Shown in pieces: positions 62,363 through 64,000 of a stretch of DNA of 64,000 bases; within the stretch, counting starts at the first letter, position 1; every line of letters begins with the position of its first letter. The notes below the pieces were generated by a model. The model had not been told where the DNA came from. It saw only the letters and a list, made by a program, of their open reading frames with translations, and searched no databases. The stretch spans positions 2,023,026 through 2,087,025 of the forward strand of contig NZ_CP113797.1 in the NCBI RefSeq assembly GCF_026802175.1, written 5' to 3'. The translations under genes were made by a program, and so were the position numbers. The DNA comes from Thermocoleostomius sinensis A174. GTDB taxonomy: Bacteria; Cyanobacteriota; Cyanobacteriia; Elainellales; Elainellaceae.

Positions 62363-63025
62363 ATGCAGTCAAAAAGTAATGCAAATTTAAGTGCCATTGT
62401 ATTGGCAGGTGGACAAAGCTCTCGCATGGGGCAGGATAAAGCACTCATCGCTATTGGTCAGCGCACGTTACTGCAACAGGTTTGTGAGGTGGCTCAGCAC
62501 TGTGCTGATGTAGTTTATGTGGTAACACCGTGGATCGATCGGTATCAACCTTTGCTAGGCGAGAGTTGGGAATCAGCCAGTAGCCATAGGTCGGAAAATA
62601 GCACTAAGATTCGGTTCATTCAGGAACACCCCTTGTCTCAAGATGACATCATGCACGGACCGTTGGTGGGCTTTGCGCAAGGACTAGTGCATGTTGAGAC
62701 AGAGTGGACTCTGCTATTGGCGTGCGATTTGCCCAATTTGCGAGTTGAGGTGCTGCAATCATGGTTAATGATGCTACCTAATGTGGATGCACAGACGATC
62801 GCACTGCTGTGTAAAAATTCCAATGGCTGGTGGGAAGCGCTTTGTGGGTTTTATCGCCGTCGCAGCCTTGAGAAACTGAAGCCGTTTATTGAGCAGGGTG
62901 GACGATCGTTTCAGCGCTGGCTTGATCAAGAACTTGTGCAAGAACTGCCGATTTCTCAGCCAGATATATTATTTAACTGCAACACTCCGGCCGATGTGGA
63001 GCAGGCCAGAAAATTAGCGCGCTAG
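62363..63025 (+). CDS. mobA: Molybdenum cofactor guanylyltransferase
   Basis: 220 residues. Nucleotidyltransferase signature AIVLAGGQSSRMGQDKALI (G-loop and Lys), then LLACDLPNL (metal-binding Asp), and PVEQ-like C-terminal FNCNTPADVEQARK, which closes MobA family members. It attaches GMP to molybdopterin for certain enzymes. No other moa/moe genes in the window. The MobA fold is shared with other nucleotidyltransferases, but the combination of motifs supports the name. Confidence 0.9.
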   Translation: MQSKSNANLSAIVLAGGQSSRMGQDKALIAIGQRTLLQQVCEVAQHCADVVYVVTPWIDRYQPLLGESWESASSHRSENSTKIRFIQEHPLSQDDIMHGPLVGFAQGLVHVETEWTLLLACDLPNLRVEVLQSWLMMLPNVDAQTIALLCKNSNGWWEALCGFYRRRSLEKLKPFIEQGGRSFQRWLDQELVQELPISQPDILFNCNTPADVEQARKLAR

Positions 63026-63053
63026 TTCGATCGCGAGTCTTCGATCGCGAGTC
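63026..63053. repeat. Tandem 14-bp duplication
   Basis: TTCGATCGCGAGTC occurs twice, back to back, right after the mobA stop codon. Confidence 0.85.
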
Positions 63054-63090
63054 TTTGTCACTGTGTGCGAAAGCAGTGGGCTTGAAATTG

Positions 63091-63118
63091 TTGTAGATGC
63101 CCCATTGTAAATGCCCCA
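63091..63118. repeat. Tandem 14-bp near-duplication
   Basis: TTGTAGATGCCCCA followed by TTGTAAATGCCCCA, one mismatch, in the same gap as the previous duplication. Confidence 0.75.
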
Positions 63119-63146
63119 CTCTGAGGCACCCAGTTCAAGATTAGGA

Positions 63147-63605
63147 TTAAGCCGTCGTTTCACGCTTAGGAGTTGTAGGAGTTGATTGAGAGGTAGACTT
63201 TTTCTCTTGTACAACTAAAACTGCACAGGGAGCATGATGCAGCACATAGTTACTGACGCTACCATGAAGCAATTCTCCTAACCTGGATAAGCCACGCCGC
63301 CCCAGCACAATTAAGTCTGCATCCCATCGCTGAGCAATGGCACAGATATCGGCAGCCGGATCACCTAAATGCTCGGTAAAGTCTGCTTTTACACCTGCAT
63401 TGTTCGCTTGCTCAACTAACGATCGAAGCCGATGGGGGTTGGGTTGGTTAAAGGTGTATGGCTGAGCATAGCCTACATCACAAGCAGGTACTACGTATAG
63501 TAACCGCAGATGAGCGCCGGTCGCCTTGGCCAGAGCCAGGGCTTCATCAAAGACATGCGTATCCATTTTGGCGTTATCTAGCGCCACTAGAATTTTTTGA
63601 AACAT
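63147..63605 (-). CDS. Universal stress protein (UspA family)
   Basis: 152 residues. FQKILVALDNAKMD at the N-terminus and the ATP-binding motif GRRGLSRLGELLHGSVSNYVL (G-x2-G-x9-GS) near the C-terminus are diagnostic; the nucleotide-binding subfamily is therefore likely. The last ~15 residues are a Ser/Thr/Lys-rich tail (EKKSTSQSTPTTPKRE). It acts in the cytoplasm in stress survival by unknown means. Convergent with mobA. Confidence 0.9.
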   Translation of the reverse strand: MFQKILVALDNAKMDTHVFDEALALAKATGAHLRLLYVVPACDVGYAQPYTFNQPNPHRLRSLVEQANNAGVKADFTEHLGDPAADICAIAQRWDADLIVLGRRGLSRLGELLHGSVSNYVLHHAPCAVLVVQEKKSTSQSTPTTPKRETTA

Positions 63606-63875
63606 GATATTTTCTCGAGGTGACGATTAAGGAACATTGAAACCAATAGCTATTCAACCAACAGCCACTGTTCGATAGTTGATAATTAATTCAGCTAACG
63701 TGAATTAACCCGATATAAGCAACATACGGTATCTTTACGGTCTAATTTTAGACTAAGCAAGAAAGCTGAGGAATTGGTGAAGGATTGTACGTTGTGCAAT
63801 GCAATCGCCATTTTTACGGTAATGCACCTGTAGAGCAAGTAGATGCGATCGCTGACTTTGGTTGTTTCAATCCTC

Positions 63876-64000
63876 TCAGTTTTCGATCGAATTTTCAACA
63901 GATGTATCTAAAAAGACAATCTCTCCCTCGACGGCTGTGCCGGGTGCAATTGTCCAGTCGGGGTCATTAATGCCAAGATGGATGACAATACTGGAGGCTG
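63876..64000 (-). CDS. C-terminal end of an unidentified protein (cut by window edge)
   Basis: On the complement, 40 residues in frame end at a TGA (63878-63876): ASSIVIHLGINDPDWTIAPG, then TAVEGEIVFLDTSVENSIEN. The regular beta-strand pattern and Asp/Glu/Gly use look like real coding sequence. A rightward short frame on the other strand (63785-63970) competes and looks less real. Family not recognised. Confidence 0.55.
   Translation of the reverse strand, partial: ASSIVIHLGINDPDWTIAPGTAVEGEIVFLDTSVENSIEN

Noticed and set aside
63785-63970. Rightward 61-residue frame near the right edge
   Set aside because: Overlaps the end of a leftward frame that looks more like protein; no ribosome site or family.

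Overview
The window is a chromosomal stretch of a cyanobacterium. The evidence is frequent HIP1 octamers (GCGATCGC, e.g. 8348-8355 and an overlapping pair at 11397-11410) together with lineage-typical genes: the carotenoid genes cruF/cruG, the RppA/RppB two-component pair, a CCB1-like cytochrome-assembly protein, a DUF3727 protein, FutABC-type ferric iron transport, the cobalt pair CoaT/CoaR, and MinCDE with a long MinE tail. Base composition is near balanced by eye. No rRNA, tRNA, CRISPR array, transposase or phage gene was seen, so this reads as ordinary chromosome, not an island. The genus cannot be fixed from the sequence; a Leptolyngbya-like filamentous form is only a guess.

Layout. 1-7.6 kb: a cellulose-type exopolysaccharide operon (TPR protein cut by the left edge, GH8 lipoprotein, BcsB, BcsA with a c-di-GMP-binding PilZ domain). 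7.7-12.6 kb: a secreted PQQ-type sugar dehydrogenase, nadC, murE and a NarL-type response regulator. 13.3-17.9 kb: a PadR-type regulator, a CCB1-like protein, then a leftward bioY / acyl-CoA ligase / thiolase operon in which the thiolase lacks its usual second catalytic cysteine. 18.2-23.4 kb: a binding-protein lipoprotein with a histidine kinase, then a BASS/ACR3-type transporter translationally coupled to an XRE-PBP one-component regulator. 23.4-25.6 kb: cruF-cruG for glycosylated carotenoids. 25.7-33 kb: a CofE-like membrane protein, a GNAT protein, ruvX, a DUF3727 protein, mltG, a YqeG-type phosphatase and proB.

33-41.5 kb: small conserved proteins, rppA-rppB, an RmlD-like reductase and minC-minD-minE. 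42-47.3 kb: ftsH, htpX and a GT39-like membrane glycosyltransferase. 47.3-50.5 kb: the divergent cobalt efflux pair coaT/coaR around a clear MerR-type operator. 52.4-58.8 kb: an iron-acquisition region in which futC, futB and futA are split by a pentapeptide lipoprotein, a Gly-Gly-Glu repeat protein and an Fe(II)/2-oxoglutarate dioxygenase; two near-identical 17-bp sites suggest common control. 59-64 kb: class II fructose-bisphosphate aldolase, a TauE/SafE exporter, peptide deformylase, mobA, a universal stress protein and the end of an unidentified gene.

The best candidates for new biology are the Cys-less thiolase in the bioY operon, the binding-protein/kinase pair without a permease, the Gly-Gly-Glu repeat protein in the iron region, the cellulose operon whose TPR protein has no outer-membrane barrel, and a 16-bp RNA-type hairpin upstream of proB. 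Intergenic DNA also shows repeated 11-14 bp tandem duplications and two copies of a dispersed palindromic repeat.
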